Assembly (NCBI GenBank): GCA_963693285.1
Contig: OY848917.1
Location: 2,420,501 to 2,484,500 of the forward strand
Direction: 5' to 3'
Source: Xestospongia muta
Taxonomy: Eukaryota > Porifera > Demospongiae > Haplosclerida > Petrosiidae
Length of the DNA: 64,000 nt
The notes beneath the pieces are model-generated. The model did no database searches and had not been told where the DNA came from. It saw only the letters and a program-made list of their open reading frames with translations. Positions 25,227 to 36,818 of the stretch are shown in pieces; the first letter of the stretch is position 1, and the number at the start of each line of letters is the position of its first letter. The translations under genes and the position numbers were made by a program.

Positions 25227-28200
25227 ATGCCTGGTATCGACGTAGAATCAATCGACATGGCTCTGTTACCTTTTTTGATCCTTACAACTGTACTACATAC
25301 TGCTAGTGGCGCTAGTACTGAAGCTAGAGTGTATTACGTTGTAGCAGACAATGGTACCAGTTGTCCTTTTATGGAGAATGTCACCTGTGAGAGTTTGGAG
25401 TATTACATGAATGATACGGAGCAGTACTTCACATCTAACACAACATTTTACTTTATGGAGGCTATCCACTTTATTGGGCATTATCAAAGTCTTCTTATTC
25501 ATCAGGTTAGTAATCTCACACTTGTTGGTCATCAAGAAGTACATCATGACACACAGCCTAAAGCTGTTATTAAATGTGCCAGTCCTACTTCTAATATACT
25601 AATTACATTCTCTAATCACATTACTGTGATGAATCTAACAATTACTAACTGTGGTAGAAGGTGGCATTTAAGCAGTCTCCTGTCTTTACAATATTATTCA
25701 TATCTTTACTCAAGAGGCAGTAGAATCTCCAGTTTTGCCTTATTTAATATTACTTTGGGTTTTATTGAGACTATTAATGTGACATTACAAAATGTCTCAG
25801 TTTTAGACAACTTTGGTTTTGGCTTATGTACCGTCAACACATTTGAACTTGTGATAAATAAATCACTTTTTTTACGAAACAACTACAAAGCAATGTCTCA
25901 AGGATGCACTGACCTTTGTTATGGTGGGAATATTGCTATTCTCTTTACAGATAAGATCAGTTTCTGCTCTCAGAATGCAATAATATATAATGTCAGCATT
26001 ACTAATACTAATATTACATACGGTAGAGAGGGATTGCATAACAGTGATATTGGTGCTGGTTTGTATATATTTATGGAACAAGTGAGTGTATATGGAGTAC
26101 GCATAATGGTAAATAAAGTACATGCTTATAACAACTCGGGAAACATTGCAGTAGTGACTACAACACAAGTTACTCATTATGAAATTAACATCGACAATTT
26201 AGTGAGTGGATACACTGAAACATTAGGTGGAGGATTTTACATGCTAACTTATGATGTTAGTATTAAATATGTACATTGTGGTTATGGTTGGCTTTATGAA
26301 AGGAATCCTTTAAGACTGATCAATAGTGAATTCTTTTTAAATACGAATGTGTCAATAATGTTTAAGTTTGGTGCACTTGATCAAAGTCAAGCTATAAATG
26401 AGGTTCAACTTGAAAACGTTACTATTTCTTACAGTTATGATGAAGAAATATTAGTTTCTGGAAGAAACACACAAACAAAGTTCTTATTTAAAAACATAAT
26501 AATCAGAGATCACACTTTTCTACCACTTGGTAATAATTTAGCAGTTGTACTTGTCTTTTCTGCTGATAATGTAACTTTTGAAGACATAATCATAGAAAAT
26601 AGTCGAGTTACTGCATTATTTGCTATTAATTCTAACATATATGTAAAAGGAGTTAAAAACCTTTTTAAAAATAACACTGGATTACTTGGTGGTGCAATAG
26701 CTCTATATAGCTCATCTGTTTTGTTTATAATGGAAGACACATTATTGATTAAAAATGATGTTGGTATTGAGTCTGTTGTTTGTGGGTATAATTGGGCGAA
26801 TGAAAAGGATCTTTTAAGAATAATAAACAGTGACTTTGTTTCAAATTTGGATACCTCAATAGTATTTAATTATGGCTTGCTTGGGCACCGTCATGCTATA
26901 GATGAGGTCTGGATTGAAAATGTCACTATTTCTCATAGTTCTAATGAAGAAATTTTGGTATACGGAAGAGATGTAGAAACAAAGTTCTTTATGAAAAACT
27001 TAACAATCAGAGATCATACATTGTTGCCAATTGATAACACTTTAGCAGTTGTGTCAGTCTTTTCTGTTAACAATGTGACTTTTGAAGACATCAATATTAA
27101 CAATAGTTTAATAACTCCTTTGTTTGCTGTTGATTCTAATGTATATATGAAAGGAGTTAATTTTTTTTAAAACAACACTGGATCATTTGGTGGTGCAATA
27201 GCTCTTTATAGCTCATCCACATTGTTTATAAAGCAAGATGCATCAGTTTCGTTTATCAACAACCATGCTGAAAACCTTGGTGGTGCAATCTATGTACATA
27301 AATCAATTATCACTTACTGCTTCTTTCAAGTTCAGACAAATCACAAAAATCCTTTAATTAACAATACAAAGATTTACTTTGAAAACAATGATGCTTCTGT
27401 AGGATCTTCAATTTATGGTGGAAATATAGATAAATGTTTGCTATTACCTGAAACAAATTTACAATCTGTTGTCTCTGACAGTACTGAATTATTTGATGCG
27501 ATAGCTATATTTAATAACTCCAATATAACCAACAGTGTTATCAGCTCAGATCCAGCTCGTGCTTGCTTTTGCTACAAAAACATAACGGACTGCCACTTAA
27601 ATAATGTAAGCATCATTGCTTATCCAGGAGAAACTGTAAAAATACCAATAGTCACAGTTGGTCAGCGATATGGCCTCTCTCCGGGTACAATAAAGGCTAC
27701 CGTTTTACAAAATGGAAAGGATATAAGTAAGACTTTGTTATCTTCACAAAGACAATGTGTCAACTTTAATCATATTCTTACTGCAAACCAAAATATTGGT
27801 GAAATAAATTCAACAATTTTACAAATAGATTTGCTGCACGAGAATTTAGTTAATGTTCCTCGTCAACTAATACGAACAATATATATTGAAATTGAAATGA
27901 TGAATTGTCCTCCAGGTTTCAAACTATCGAAGAAAACAGGAGTATGTACATGTGATTAGGTCATTACTGATGCTCTTAATGATGTGACTTGCAATATTCA
28001 GTCACAGCAAATAACTTCTAATAGAGGTAATATGTGGATGGGTTATATAGTGGTAGAAATTGTGTCATTGCATTTGCTAATTGTTCATATGATTACTGTA
28101 CAACATCTGGATTTACTTTGAACATTAGTGAACCTGACACACAATGTGCTTTCAACAGAGGTGGTATTCTTTGTGGAGGCTGTGCTGATGGCTACAGTCT

Positions 28201-29458
28201 TGTATTGGGCTCAAATAAATGCAAGCTATGCTCAAATGTTTCGCTTTTGTTAATTATTGTTTTTGCTTTAGCTGGTATAGGATTAGTTGTATTACTGATA
28301 CTTCTTAACTTGACAGTTTCAATTGGAGCCATAAATGGTGTTATATTCTTTGCTAATATTGTTAAAATAAATGAAAGCTTGTTTTTTCCTCATGGTCCAA
28401 TACCATTTTTAAGTCAATTTATCTCTTGGCTCAATTTAGACTTTGGCATAGAAGCTTGTTTCTATGATGGAATGAACAGTACAGCAAAAATATGGTTTCA
28501 GTTTATGTTTCCATTTTACATATGGATTATCATAGCTGTTGTTGTATTCCTTTCACATTATACAAAGTTCAATAAAGTTATTGGTAGTCAAGCTGTGCCT
28601 GTACTAGCTACATTGACATTGTTGTCATACATGAAACTGTTTCGTATCATTACTATTGTACTACAATCCATTGATATAACATGTGGCTCTGGTGATAATG
28701 TCTATACCAAGCTAAAGTGGCATTTTGATTCAAACATTGACTATTTATCAAAAGAGCATTTGTATTTAGTGATTTTTACACTATTTGTTCTAGTGTTCTT
28801 GGCTATACCATACACTATTGTCCTTTTGTTCAGCCAATTATTAGAAGATCGTATTAACCAAGTTAAAGGATGCCATTTTTGGATCAGGTTCAAACCAATT
28901 TTTGATGCCTATGGTGGTCCTTATAAAGACAAATATCGTTTTTGGACTGGTTTACTTCTTGTTGTGAGATTGTTCTTGTTGTTTGTTGTATCATTTAGTA
29001 ACAACAGAGACAATGTCATAACTGCTGTTATCACATCTGTTGCAGTTCTTTTAGTCCTTTCACTCAGTTTTTGGGGAGTTTACAAAAATCGTCTTATCAA
29101 TTTTTCTGAGTTCTTCTTTTTCATCCTTCTTATCTCAATGTCAGCACTGGCTACTACTACATTCGTATTCATTGGTACTATCATTACTTTAACAATGGCA
29201 TTAATAGCTTTTATTGTTATTGTTTTGGGTCATTTTTATCTCAAATTTAAGAACACCATGTTAATGAAGAAAATGAAATCATGTTTTAAGCTGTCTAATG
29301 AACGCAATGAAGAAGTCAATATTGCTCTTGTTGAAAATGACCAAGTCTGTACTTTTGATAAAGAAATGTCTGGTTTTGAGCTTTCAAGACGTGATTCTAT
29401 CATTTATGAAGATGATGTAGGTGGTTTCTATTTTTCAATGAGTGAGAAAAAGGTATAA
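25227..29458 (+). pseudogene. receptor R2: broken mosaic copy with a duplicated ectodomain module
   Basis: The first ATG is 25227; a second in-frame Met at 25257, in better context, starts the signal peptide. The frame is open to TAA 27168-27170, where R5 has AAA. A second stop, TAG 27957-27959, replaces AAG of R5. A one-base deletion near 28049 (GGTTATATAGTGG against GGTTATGATAGTGG in R1) shifts the frame, which then runs open to 29458. The 5' half is R4-like. From about 26735 an R5-like block (DVGIESVVCGYNW onward) is added, so one ectodomain module occurs twice. The membrane half is again R1/R3-like. Two stops plus a frameshift make a full product impossible. A secreted ectodomain fragment from the first frame cannot be excluded. 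Confidence 0.9.
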
Positions 29459-29641
29459 TTACTCTGTAATACAGTAGTTGTTACAACTAAATTTTTTCAT
29501 GTCTGTTGAGGCTAATATATTTAAACATTTAAAAGAACATTTTTCTTTTTTTTGTTAACACTTGATTTGATTATTAAACTTGTTTTAGTATTTCATTATG
29601 AAGTTAACTAATTTTGAGTGAAGAAGTACATCACAATAATA

Positions 29642-29867
29642 CAGTGGCTTAGACACCATAAAAAATTTGGGGGGGGGGGTGGCTCAAATGTAATCTATTA
29701 CTTTTTACTACCATTCCGGAAAAAATTACAATGAATTAAATATGTTACATGTAAATTCATTTTTGATAATGTTTTTGAAATTGCTGAATCATTCAAATTA
29801 GGGGTTTATGCCCCCATCTTAAATTAGGGGGGCTCAGCCCCCCTGCTCCCCTATGTCTAAGCTAGTG
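29642..29867. mobile_element. 226-bp non-autonomous TIR element
   Basis: It is absent from the matching positions after R1 and R3. The ends CAGTGGCTTAGACA and, in reverse complement, CACTAGCTTAGACA form short terminal inverted repeats. It carries a run of ten G near 29670 and a GGGGGGCTCAGCCCCCC hairpin near 29828. The flanks are short TA-rich repeats (about TAATA), compatible with a target duplication. No coding capacity. Confidence 0.75.
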
Positions 29868-30264
29868 TAATATATCACATTTACACAACTGAGAGTTATG
29901 GAGACTACATAATTTATGTTTTGACAAGCACATTTATTAAACATGTACATGTAGCTTCTCATTCAGCCTTTTACTTGATGACAAAATATATATCTATGGT
30001 ATTAGATAAAAGCATGCCTTTCCTTTTTCAAATATTTTAAAAATTTGTGCTTAAAATCAGTATTTACTTTAGCCACCTAAGCATTGTCTACACAGTGTAA
30101 GTATATAAACAAATTAAGGTAAAAAACCATACTATAATTTTCTTAACTAAAGTTTGTAACATTTTCAGTAGCTAGGAAGGCTTGTTTTGTCTGATTACTT
30201 TCATACTGAAATATTAGTTTACATAAGAATACACTTGTCCTTACATGGTACATTATTTTTTAAT

Positions 30265-30342
30265 AAGATGTTATCTTAAGCTGAAAACTATTGACCAAAT
30301 GCATATTGAAGAAGAGATGACATCACATTGAATTTATTTGTA
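30265..30342 (+). pseudogene. second relic of the last MIF4G exon
   Basis: The sequence matches the MIF4G last-exon region: TIDQ, then an Ile-Glu-Glu-Glu-Met-Thr-Ser-type frame with a TGA in place of Arg/Gly. Homology breaks off after about 30342, where sequence corresponding to about 23760 onward of the R1-R2 spacer follows directly. About 600 bp of spacer was therefore lost here. Confidence 0.7.
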
Positions 30343-30746
30343 TCAGAAAACATACCAGTTATCAGTTTAAACTCTTTAGATGGAATTAACCGTGAAATTA
30401 AAGAAACAACATGACAGTTCATATCTATAATATATATAGTTGTTTGTTATGTTTAGTAATACATTGTTAATATCGGGTGATGTTGTTAAGCAGTAATGTA
30501 TAATGTAATGTAATCATTTTTTCTTGTTATTTCATTTTCTTTTTGTAACAACTCATATTCCTGTCTATGTTTGGTTTTCAGGTAAGCTTTCAATTTTGTA
30601 TTGAACTTTCCTTTGAAAGTAGCCTCACAGTGGTTACCATCTTGGCACAGAGTCTTTCGTATCATACTTAAAATAGTCCCAAACTGGGCTGGTTTTTAGC
30701 CTTTCAAGTTTTACTGCTGCTGTAGCCATCTTGATCAGAATGCCAG

Positions 30747-30809
30747 ATACTGTATGTCACATTGCAAGCAGCTGTCTGAGACAGCTGCTTGCAATGTGAC
30801 ATACAGTAT
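30747..30809. repeat. perfect 63-nt palindrome (31-nt arms)
   Basis: Arms of 31 nt are exact reverse complements around a single G at 30778; the left arm begins ATACTGTATGTCACATTGCA. It abuts a second palindrome. A strong cruciform or snap-back RNA would form. Confidence 0.95.
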
Positions 30810-30859
30810 GGTCAAAAGAAAGTCGTGAGACAGGCTGTCTCACAACTTTCTTTTGACCA
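30809..30859. repeat. 51-nt palindrome (25-nt arms, one mismatch)
   Basis: The left arm 30809-30833 (TGGTCAAAAGAAAGTCGTGA...) and right arm 30835-30859 pair around a single G, with one G/A difference. It shares base 30809 with the preceding palindrome. Confidence 0.95.
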
Positions 30860-31919
30860 TTCAGCTTGATCATTATGTTAATTGATTGTTATTTTAGTTT
30901 GTGTTTAACTATTTACACATTTGAATGGTTAACTGATCTGATTGTGTGAAATCTGGAAATGAAATGGCTAAAATTCACAATTACTTTTGTGCAATTTTAG
31001 TTTTTGTTATTAATTGTAAATCAATGGTTGGTTAATTTTAATTATAGTTTGTTATTGTTAACAATAATGATTTCACCATTACAAAAATAGTTTTAGTTTT
31101 AGTTATTGTTAAACAATTACAACACTAGACCTAACATCATAATACGTAGTTACCTGTTTAGCCATCCTGTCCTTACTAGCAAAATCTTTTGAATTATTCC
31201 ATTCACACCTAGATAATTATTGGAAAAATGTATTATTTATACAGTCAATTGTACAGTCCAGTCCACTGTTTACAGACTCCCCTTTATTATCGTATCAAGT
31301 CTCAAATGTCTATAATAACAAGACAATACAAGTTCATATATATATATACTAGCTCAGTAACTACATTACTCTTAGCAATACATATCTATATTAGGTAATA
31401 CTCTTAACTTAATTAAATACCTTGATAAGTAAACCATACACAAGAAAATGTAGTTATGCTTGTTTTGTAACAGTCGCAGTGTAATAAACTAGTGTAGTTG
31501 ATGACGTTGTAACTAAACAAACATCAAAACTTACTTGGGGGATTGTCATATTACATGTAACATTTAAATATACATTACATTGTTATTTTAAGAGTTCGTT
31601 TGTAGGAGGATTACTATGAAATCCACAATTCATGTGATATTGCTCTCTCTCTGTATAAACTGTTGCTTTGCACAGTACATACTGCCTTTAGGAGGAGTAA
31701 TTCACATAAGCACTGTCCACTACTTCCAAGCTATACAAATAAACTGATAAACTCTTTGATGAGGATATTGATTTACATGAAGAAGGCAGTGCTGGATATT
31801 GACATATAGCAATTATAAATGATACTGAAAGGGAATGTGTTATTTTATTTGTGTTTGAACCTGATTTTGAGTAAACTGAAGCTATATGTTATTTCATATT
31901 CTATTGTAACTTCAATAAC

Positions 31920-32340
31920 TTGAATAAGCCATCTCATCTTGCAAGAGAGTGCCAAATCAAACGTAATCCTCCTCCGGTTGGAAAAAGCGACACCAGTCTT
32001 CTAAAACTAGTCACGATCCAAAATCTGTGTCCCCCCACCAGCGAGTGAAGGAGTTTCCCAAAGAAAATTTAACTGTTTCAAGAGGAAAGCTGCTTTAAAG
32101 TCTGCCTTACAAGACTACATTGAGGCATCATTGATGTTACAATATAATGGAAGATAGACTAACATCTTTTCTGTATTCATATTGAAAGCACTCTCTTTCT
32201 GCATCTCTTTTGTTTGAATCAGAATAGTTTTTTACTGTAAACCTTTTGGGAATAATACAGGAATAATGGGTAAATATTTTGGGAATAAAGGAATAGAATA
32301 ATGGGCAGGTTTTTGAGAAATATTTCCTCAGGCCTACCAC
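31920..32340 (+). mobile_element. transposon-derived patch replacing part of the R3 promoter region
   Basis: R1 has no counterpart to this stretch, although flanking sequence aligns on both sides (CAATAACT before; ACAAGACAACGGAAATGC after). A frame near 31925-31960 reads NKPSHLAREC, like the second half of a CCHC zinc knuckle of retroelement Gag. Downstream, EFPKENLTVSRGKLL near 32050-32095 resembles the zinc-finger lead-in of some DNA transposases. Both are short and broken, so family assignment is tentative. Confidence 0.5.
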
Positions 32341-32389
32341 TGACTACAAGACAACGGAAATGCTGACGATAGTTAATTAAAACAATAGG

Positions 32390-35300
32390 ATGTGTCAACG
32401 TAGAACAGTCGACATGGATCTGGTTCATGTTTTGTTCGTTATAGCTGTGCTATGTACTGCTAGTGGAGCTAACGCTACAGCCAATGTGTATTACGTCGTA
32501 TCAGACAGTGGTATCGGTTGTCCTCTTATGAAGAATGTCACCTGTGAGAGTTTGGAGTATTACATGAATGATACGGAGCAGTACTTCACTTCTTACACAA
32601 CGTTTTACTTTATGGAAGGTATCCATATTATCGGACATTATCAAAGTCTTCTTATACATGATGTTCGTAATCTCACACTTGTTGGTCAAGAAGCAAAGGA
32701 ACAAGGTCAGAATGACACACAGCCTAAAGCTGTTATTAAATGTGCCAGTCCTACTTCTAATATACTAATTACATTCTCTAATCACATTACTGTGATGAAT
32801 CTAGCAATTACTAACTGTGGTAGACGGTGGCATTTAAGCAGTCTCTTGTCTTTGACATATTATTCATATCTTTACTCAAGAGGCAGTAGAATCTCCAGTT
32901 TTGCCTTCTTTAATGTTACTTTGGGTTTTATTGAGACTGTTGATGTGACATTACAAAATGTTTTAGTTGTAGACAACTTTGGTTTTGGCTTATGTACCGT
33001 CAACACATTTGAACTTGTGATAAATAAATCACTTTTTTTACGAAACAACTACAATGCAGTGTCTCAAGGATGCACTGACCTTTGTCACGGTGGCAATATT
33101 GCAATTCTCTTTACAGATAAGATCAGTTTCTGCTCTCAGAATGCAATAATATATAATGTCAGCATTACTAATACTAACATTACATATGGTAGAGAGGGAT
33201 TGCATAACAGTGATATTGGTGCTGGTTTGTATATATTTATGGAACAAGTGAGTGTATATGGAGTACGCATACTAATAAACAAAATACATGCTTATAACAA
33301 CTCAGGAAACATAGCAGTAGTGACTACAACACAAGTTACTCATTATGAAATTAACATTGAAAATTTAGTTAGTGGATACACTGAAACATTAGGTGGAGGA
33401 CTTTACATGCTAACTTATGATGTTAGTATTAAATATGTACATTGTGGTTATGGTTGGCTTTATGAAAGGAATCCTTTAAAAATCACAAATAGTGAATTCT
33501 TTTCAAATAAGAATTTGTCAATAGTGTTTCATTTTGGCATACTTGATCAAAGTCAAGCTATAGATGAGGTTCAACTTGAAAACATTACTATTTCTAACAG
33601 TTATAATGAAGAAATATTTGTTTCTGGAAGAAATGCACAAACAAAGTTCTTATTTAAAAATATAACAATCAGAGATCATGCTTTTCTACCACTTGGTAGT
33701 TCTTCAGCAGTTGTAGTTGTCTTTTCAGCTAATAATGTGACTTTTAAAGACATAATTATAGAAAATAGTCGAGATACTGCATTATTTGTCGTTGATTCCA
33801 ACATATATATTAAAGGAGTTAAAAACCTTTTCAAAAACAACACTGGATTACTTGGTGGTGCAATAGCTCTATATAGCTCATCCATTTTGCTCATAGTGCA
33901 AGATGCATCAGTTTCTTTTATCAACAACCATGCTCAAAGATTTGGTGGTGCTATTTATATAGATAAGTCAATTTCTTCCTATTGTTTTTTCCAAGTTCAG
34001 GCAAATTACAAAAATCCATTAATTAACAGTACAAAGATTTATTTTGAAAACAACAATGCTTCTGCAGGGTCTTCAATTTATGGTGGTAATATAGACAACT
34101 GCTTGCTATTAGCTGAAACCAATGTATTATCTATTGTGTCTAACAGTAGTGAACTATTTGATACTATAGCCATTTTTAATGATACAAAAAATACAAATAG
34201 CATAATCAGTTCAAAACCAGCTCGTGCTTGCTTTTGCTACAATAACATAACTGACTGTCATTTAGACAGAGTAAATGAGATTGCTTATCCAGGACAAAAA
34301 GTAACAATCCCAGTTGTTACAGTTGGTCAACGATTTGGCCACTCACCAGGTACATTAAAGGCACTTATTTTGCAGAATACATATATTATTTCGAAAGTGT
34401 TGTTAAGCTCCCGAGGTCAATGCACTAATCTGTCTTATACACTTGTTATAAACAAAAATATTGGTCATGTTAACACAACATTCTTAGAGATAGATTTGTT
34501 GTTTGATGATTTAGCTAATGTCCCTCGTCAACTTATTAACTCTATTGATGTTGAAATTGACGTTTTAGAGTGTCCCCCTGGTTTTGAGTTATCAGAGACA
34601 ACAGGAACATGTGTGTGTGATCAAGTCATCATAGATGCCCTCACAGATGTAACCTGCAATATTCAGTCACAGCAAATAACTTCAAACAGAGGTAATATGT
34701 GGATGGGTTATGATAGTGCTAGAAGTTGTGTCATTGCATTTGCTAATTGTTCATATGATTACTGTACAACATCTGGATTTACTTTAAACATTAGTGAACC
34801 TGACGCACAATGTGCTTTCAACAGAGCTGGTATTCTTTGTGGAGGGTGTGCTGATGGTTACAGTCTTGTATTGGGCTCAAATAAATGCAAGCTATGTTCA
34901 AATGTTTCACTTTTGTTAATTGTTGTTTTTGCTTTAGCTGGTATAGGATTAGTTGTATTACTGATACTTCTTAACTTGACAGTTTCAATTGGAGCCATAA
35001 ATGGTGTTATATTCTTTGCTAATATTGTTAAAATAAATGAAAGCTTGTTCTTTCCTCATGGTCCAATACCATTTTTAAGTCAATTTATCTCTTGGCTCAA
35101 TTTAGACTTTGGCATAGAAGCTTGTTTTTATGATGGAATGAACAGTACAGCAAAAATGTGGTTTCAGTTTGTTTTTCCATTTTACATATGGATAATCATA
35201 GCTGTTGTTGTATTCCTTTCACATTATACAAAGTTCAATAAAGTTATTGGTAGTCAAGCTGTTCCAGTACTGGCTACATTGACATTGTTGTCATACATGA

Positions 35301-36124
35301 AACTGTTTCGTATCATTACTATTGTACTACAATCCATTGATATAACATGTGGCTCTGGTGATAATGTCTACACCAAGCTAAAGTGGTATTTTGACTCAAA
35401 CATTGACTATTTATCAAAAGTGCATTTGTATTTAGTAATATTTACACTATTTGTTCTAGTGTTCTTGGCTATACCATACACTATTGTCCTTTTGTTCAGT
35501 CAATTATTAGAAGGTCGTATTAACCAAGTTAAGGGATGCCATTTTTGGATCAGGTTTAAACCAATTTTTGATGCCTATGGTGGTCCTTATAAAGACAAAT
35601 ATCGTTTTTGGACTGGTTTACTTCTTGTTGTGAGATTGGTCTTGTTGTTTGTTGTATCATTTAGCAACAACAGAGACAATGTCATAACTGCTGTTATCAC
35701 ATCAGTTGCAGTTCTTTTAGCCCTTTCACTCAGTTTTTGGGGAGTTTACAAAAATCGTCTTATCAATTTTTCTGAGTTATTCTTCTTCATCCTTCTTATC
35801 ACAATGTCAGCACTGGCTACTACTACATTCGTATTCATTTGCACTATCATTACTTTAACAATGGCATTAATAGCTTTTATTGTTATTGTTTTGGGTCATT
35901 TTTATCTCAAATTTAAGAACACCATGTTAATGAAGAAAATGAAATCATGTTGTAAGCTGTCTAATGAACACAACGAAAAAGTCAATATTGCTCTTGTTGA
36001 AAATGACCAAGTGTGTACTCTTGATAAAGAAACGTCAAGTTATGAGCTTTCAAGACGTGATTCTATCATTTATGAAGATGACGTAGGTGGTTTCTACTTT
36101 TCAATGAGTGAGAAAAAGCTATAA
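32390..36124 (+). CDS. receptor R3: PMP-repeat ectodomain, multi-pass membrane protein (intact)
   Basis: A single exon of 1244 residues from ATG 32390; the conserved second Met, at 32414, is the alternative start and the one matching R1. It is very close to R1 in the signal peptide, most of the ectodomain, the membrane half and the tail (SRRDSI). It differs in a short segment after the first 85 residues. There R1 has GHQEVHHD and R3 has GQEAKEQGQND, the version seen in R5-R8. The second half of the ectodomain keeps FKNNTGLLGGAI, FINNHAQRFGGAI and FENNNASAGSSI. The neck has CPPGFELS and AGILCGGC. The offset from R1 is about 13.6 kb, the same as that of R4 from R2, so it arose by duplication of a two-gene block. 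Confidence 0.9.
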   Translation: MCQRRTVDMDLVHVLFVIAVLCTASGANATANVYYVVSDSGIGCPLMKNVTCESLEYYMNDTEQYFTSYTTFYFMEGIHIIGHYQSLLIHDVRNLTLVGQEAKEQGQNDTQPKAVIKCASPTSNILITFSNHITVMNLAITNCGRRWHLSSLLSLTYYSYLYSRGSRISSFAFFNVTLGFIETVDVTLQNVLVVDNFGFGLCTVNTFELVINKSLFLRNNYNAVSQGCTDLCHGGNIAILFTDKISFCSQNAIIYNVSITNTNITYGREGLHNSDIGAGLYIFMEQVSVYGVRILINKIHAYNNSGNIAVVTTTQVTHYEINIENLVSGYTETLGGGLYMLTYDVSIKYVHCGYGWLYERNPLKITNSEFFSNKNLSIVFHFGILDQSQAIDEVQLENITISNSYNEEIFVSGRNAQTKFLFKNITIRDHAFLPLGSSSAVVVVFSANNVTFKDIIIENSRDTALFVVDSNIYIKGVKNLFKNNTGLLGGAIALYSSSILLIVQDASVSFINNHAQRFGGAIYIDKSISSYCFFQVQANYKNPLINSTKIYFENNNASAGSSIYGGNIDNCLLLAETNVLSIVSNSSELFDTIAIFNDTKNTNSIISSKPARACFCYNNITDCHLDRVNEIAYPGQKVTIPVVTVGQRFGHSPGTLKALILQNTYIISKVLLSSRGQCTNLSYTLVINKNIGHVNTTFLEIDLLFDDLANVPRQLINSIDVEIDVLECPPGFELSETTGTCVCDQVIIDALTDVTCNIQSQQITSNRGNMWMGYDSARSCVIAFANCSYDYCTTSGFTLNISEPDAQCAFNRAGILCGGCADGYSLVLGSNKCKLCSNVSLLLIVVFALAGIGLVVLLILLNLTVSIGAINGVIFFANIVKINESLFFPHGPIPFLSQFISWLNLDFGIEACFYDGMNSTAKMWFQFVFPFYIWIIIAVVVFLSHYTKFNKVIGSQAVPVLATLTLLSYMKLFRIITIVLQSIDITCGSGDNVYTKLKWYFDSNIDYLSKVHLYLVIFTLFVLVFLAIPYTIVLLFSQLLEGRINQVKGCHFWIRFKPIFDAYGGPYKDKYRFWTGLLLVVRLVLLFVVSFSNNRDNVITAVITSVAVLLALSLSFWGVYKNRLINFSELFFFILLITMSALATTTFVFICTIITLTMALIAFIVIVLGHFYLKFKNTMLMKKMKSCCKLSNEHNEKVNIALVENDQVCTLDKETSSYELSRRDSIIYEDDVGGFYFSMSEKKL

Positions 36125-36419
36125 TTACTCTGTAATACAGTAGCTGTTACAACTAAATTTTTTTCGTGTTGTTGAGTCTAATATATTTAAAGATTTAAAA
36201 GAACATTTTTCTTTTTTTTGTTAACACTTTCGATTTGATTATTTAACTTGTGTTAGTATTTCATTATAAAGTTAAGTGATTTGAGTGAAGAAGTACATCA
36301 CATTAAATATATCACACTTACACAACTGTGAGTTATAGAGACTACATAATTTATGTTCTGACAAGCACATTTATTAAGCATGTACATGTAGCTTCTCGTT
36401 CAACCATTTACTTGATGAC

Positions 36420-36420
36420 G

Positions 36421-36475
<55 letters not shown>
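36420..36475. repeat. TA microsatellite
   Basis: A long (AT)n run with one early interruption. It is the counterpart of 22779-22812. Confidence 0.95.
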
Positions 36476-36478
<3 letters not shown>

Positions 36479-36732
36479 TAAAGGCATGCCTTTCTTTTTT
36501 CAAATGTTTTTAAAAAAAGTGCTTAAAATCAGTATTTACTTTAGCCACCTAAGCATTGTGTATGCAGTGTAAGTATATGAACTAATAAAGCAAAAAGCCA
36601 TACTATAATTTTCTTAACTAAAGTTTGTAACATTTTCAGTAGCTAGGAAGGTTTGTTTTGTCTAATTACTTTCATACTGGAATATTAGTTTACATAAGAA
36701 TATGCTTGTCTTTACATGCTACATTATTTTTT

Positions 36733-36818
36733 AATAAGATGTTATCTTATGCTGAAAAGCTATTGACCAAATATATGTTAAAGAAGAGATGACATCACAT
36801 TGAATTTATTTACAGTAA
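36733..36818 (+). pseudogene. third relic of the last MIF4G exon
   Basis: Reads IDQIYVKEEMTSH, stop, IYLQ, stop, the same disabling TGA as the relic after R1. Both therefore descend from one already broken copy. Downstream homology to the MIF4G 3' flank continues to about 37000. Confidence 0.8.

Larger units (their letters stand above)
29459..32389. other. spacer R2-R3
   Basis: No intact gene. It contains a short TIR element (29642-29867), a MIF4G-exon relic (about 30265-30342), and sequence without a counterpart in the other spacers (about 30500-31130) that holds two perfect or near-perfect palindromes. The R1-type promoter region follows from 31131. A transposon-derived patch at about 31920-32340 directly precedes R3. 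Confidence 0.6.

Noticed and set aside
30747..30859. Pair of pre-miRNA hairpins
   Set aside because: The arms pair perfectly around a single base, with no bulges or terminal loop of usual size. This suits a DNA palindrome better than a microRNA precursor. Small-RNA data would be needed.
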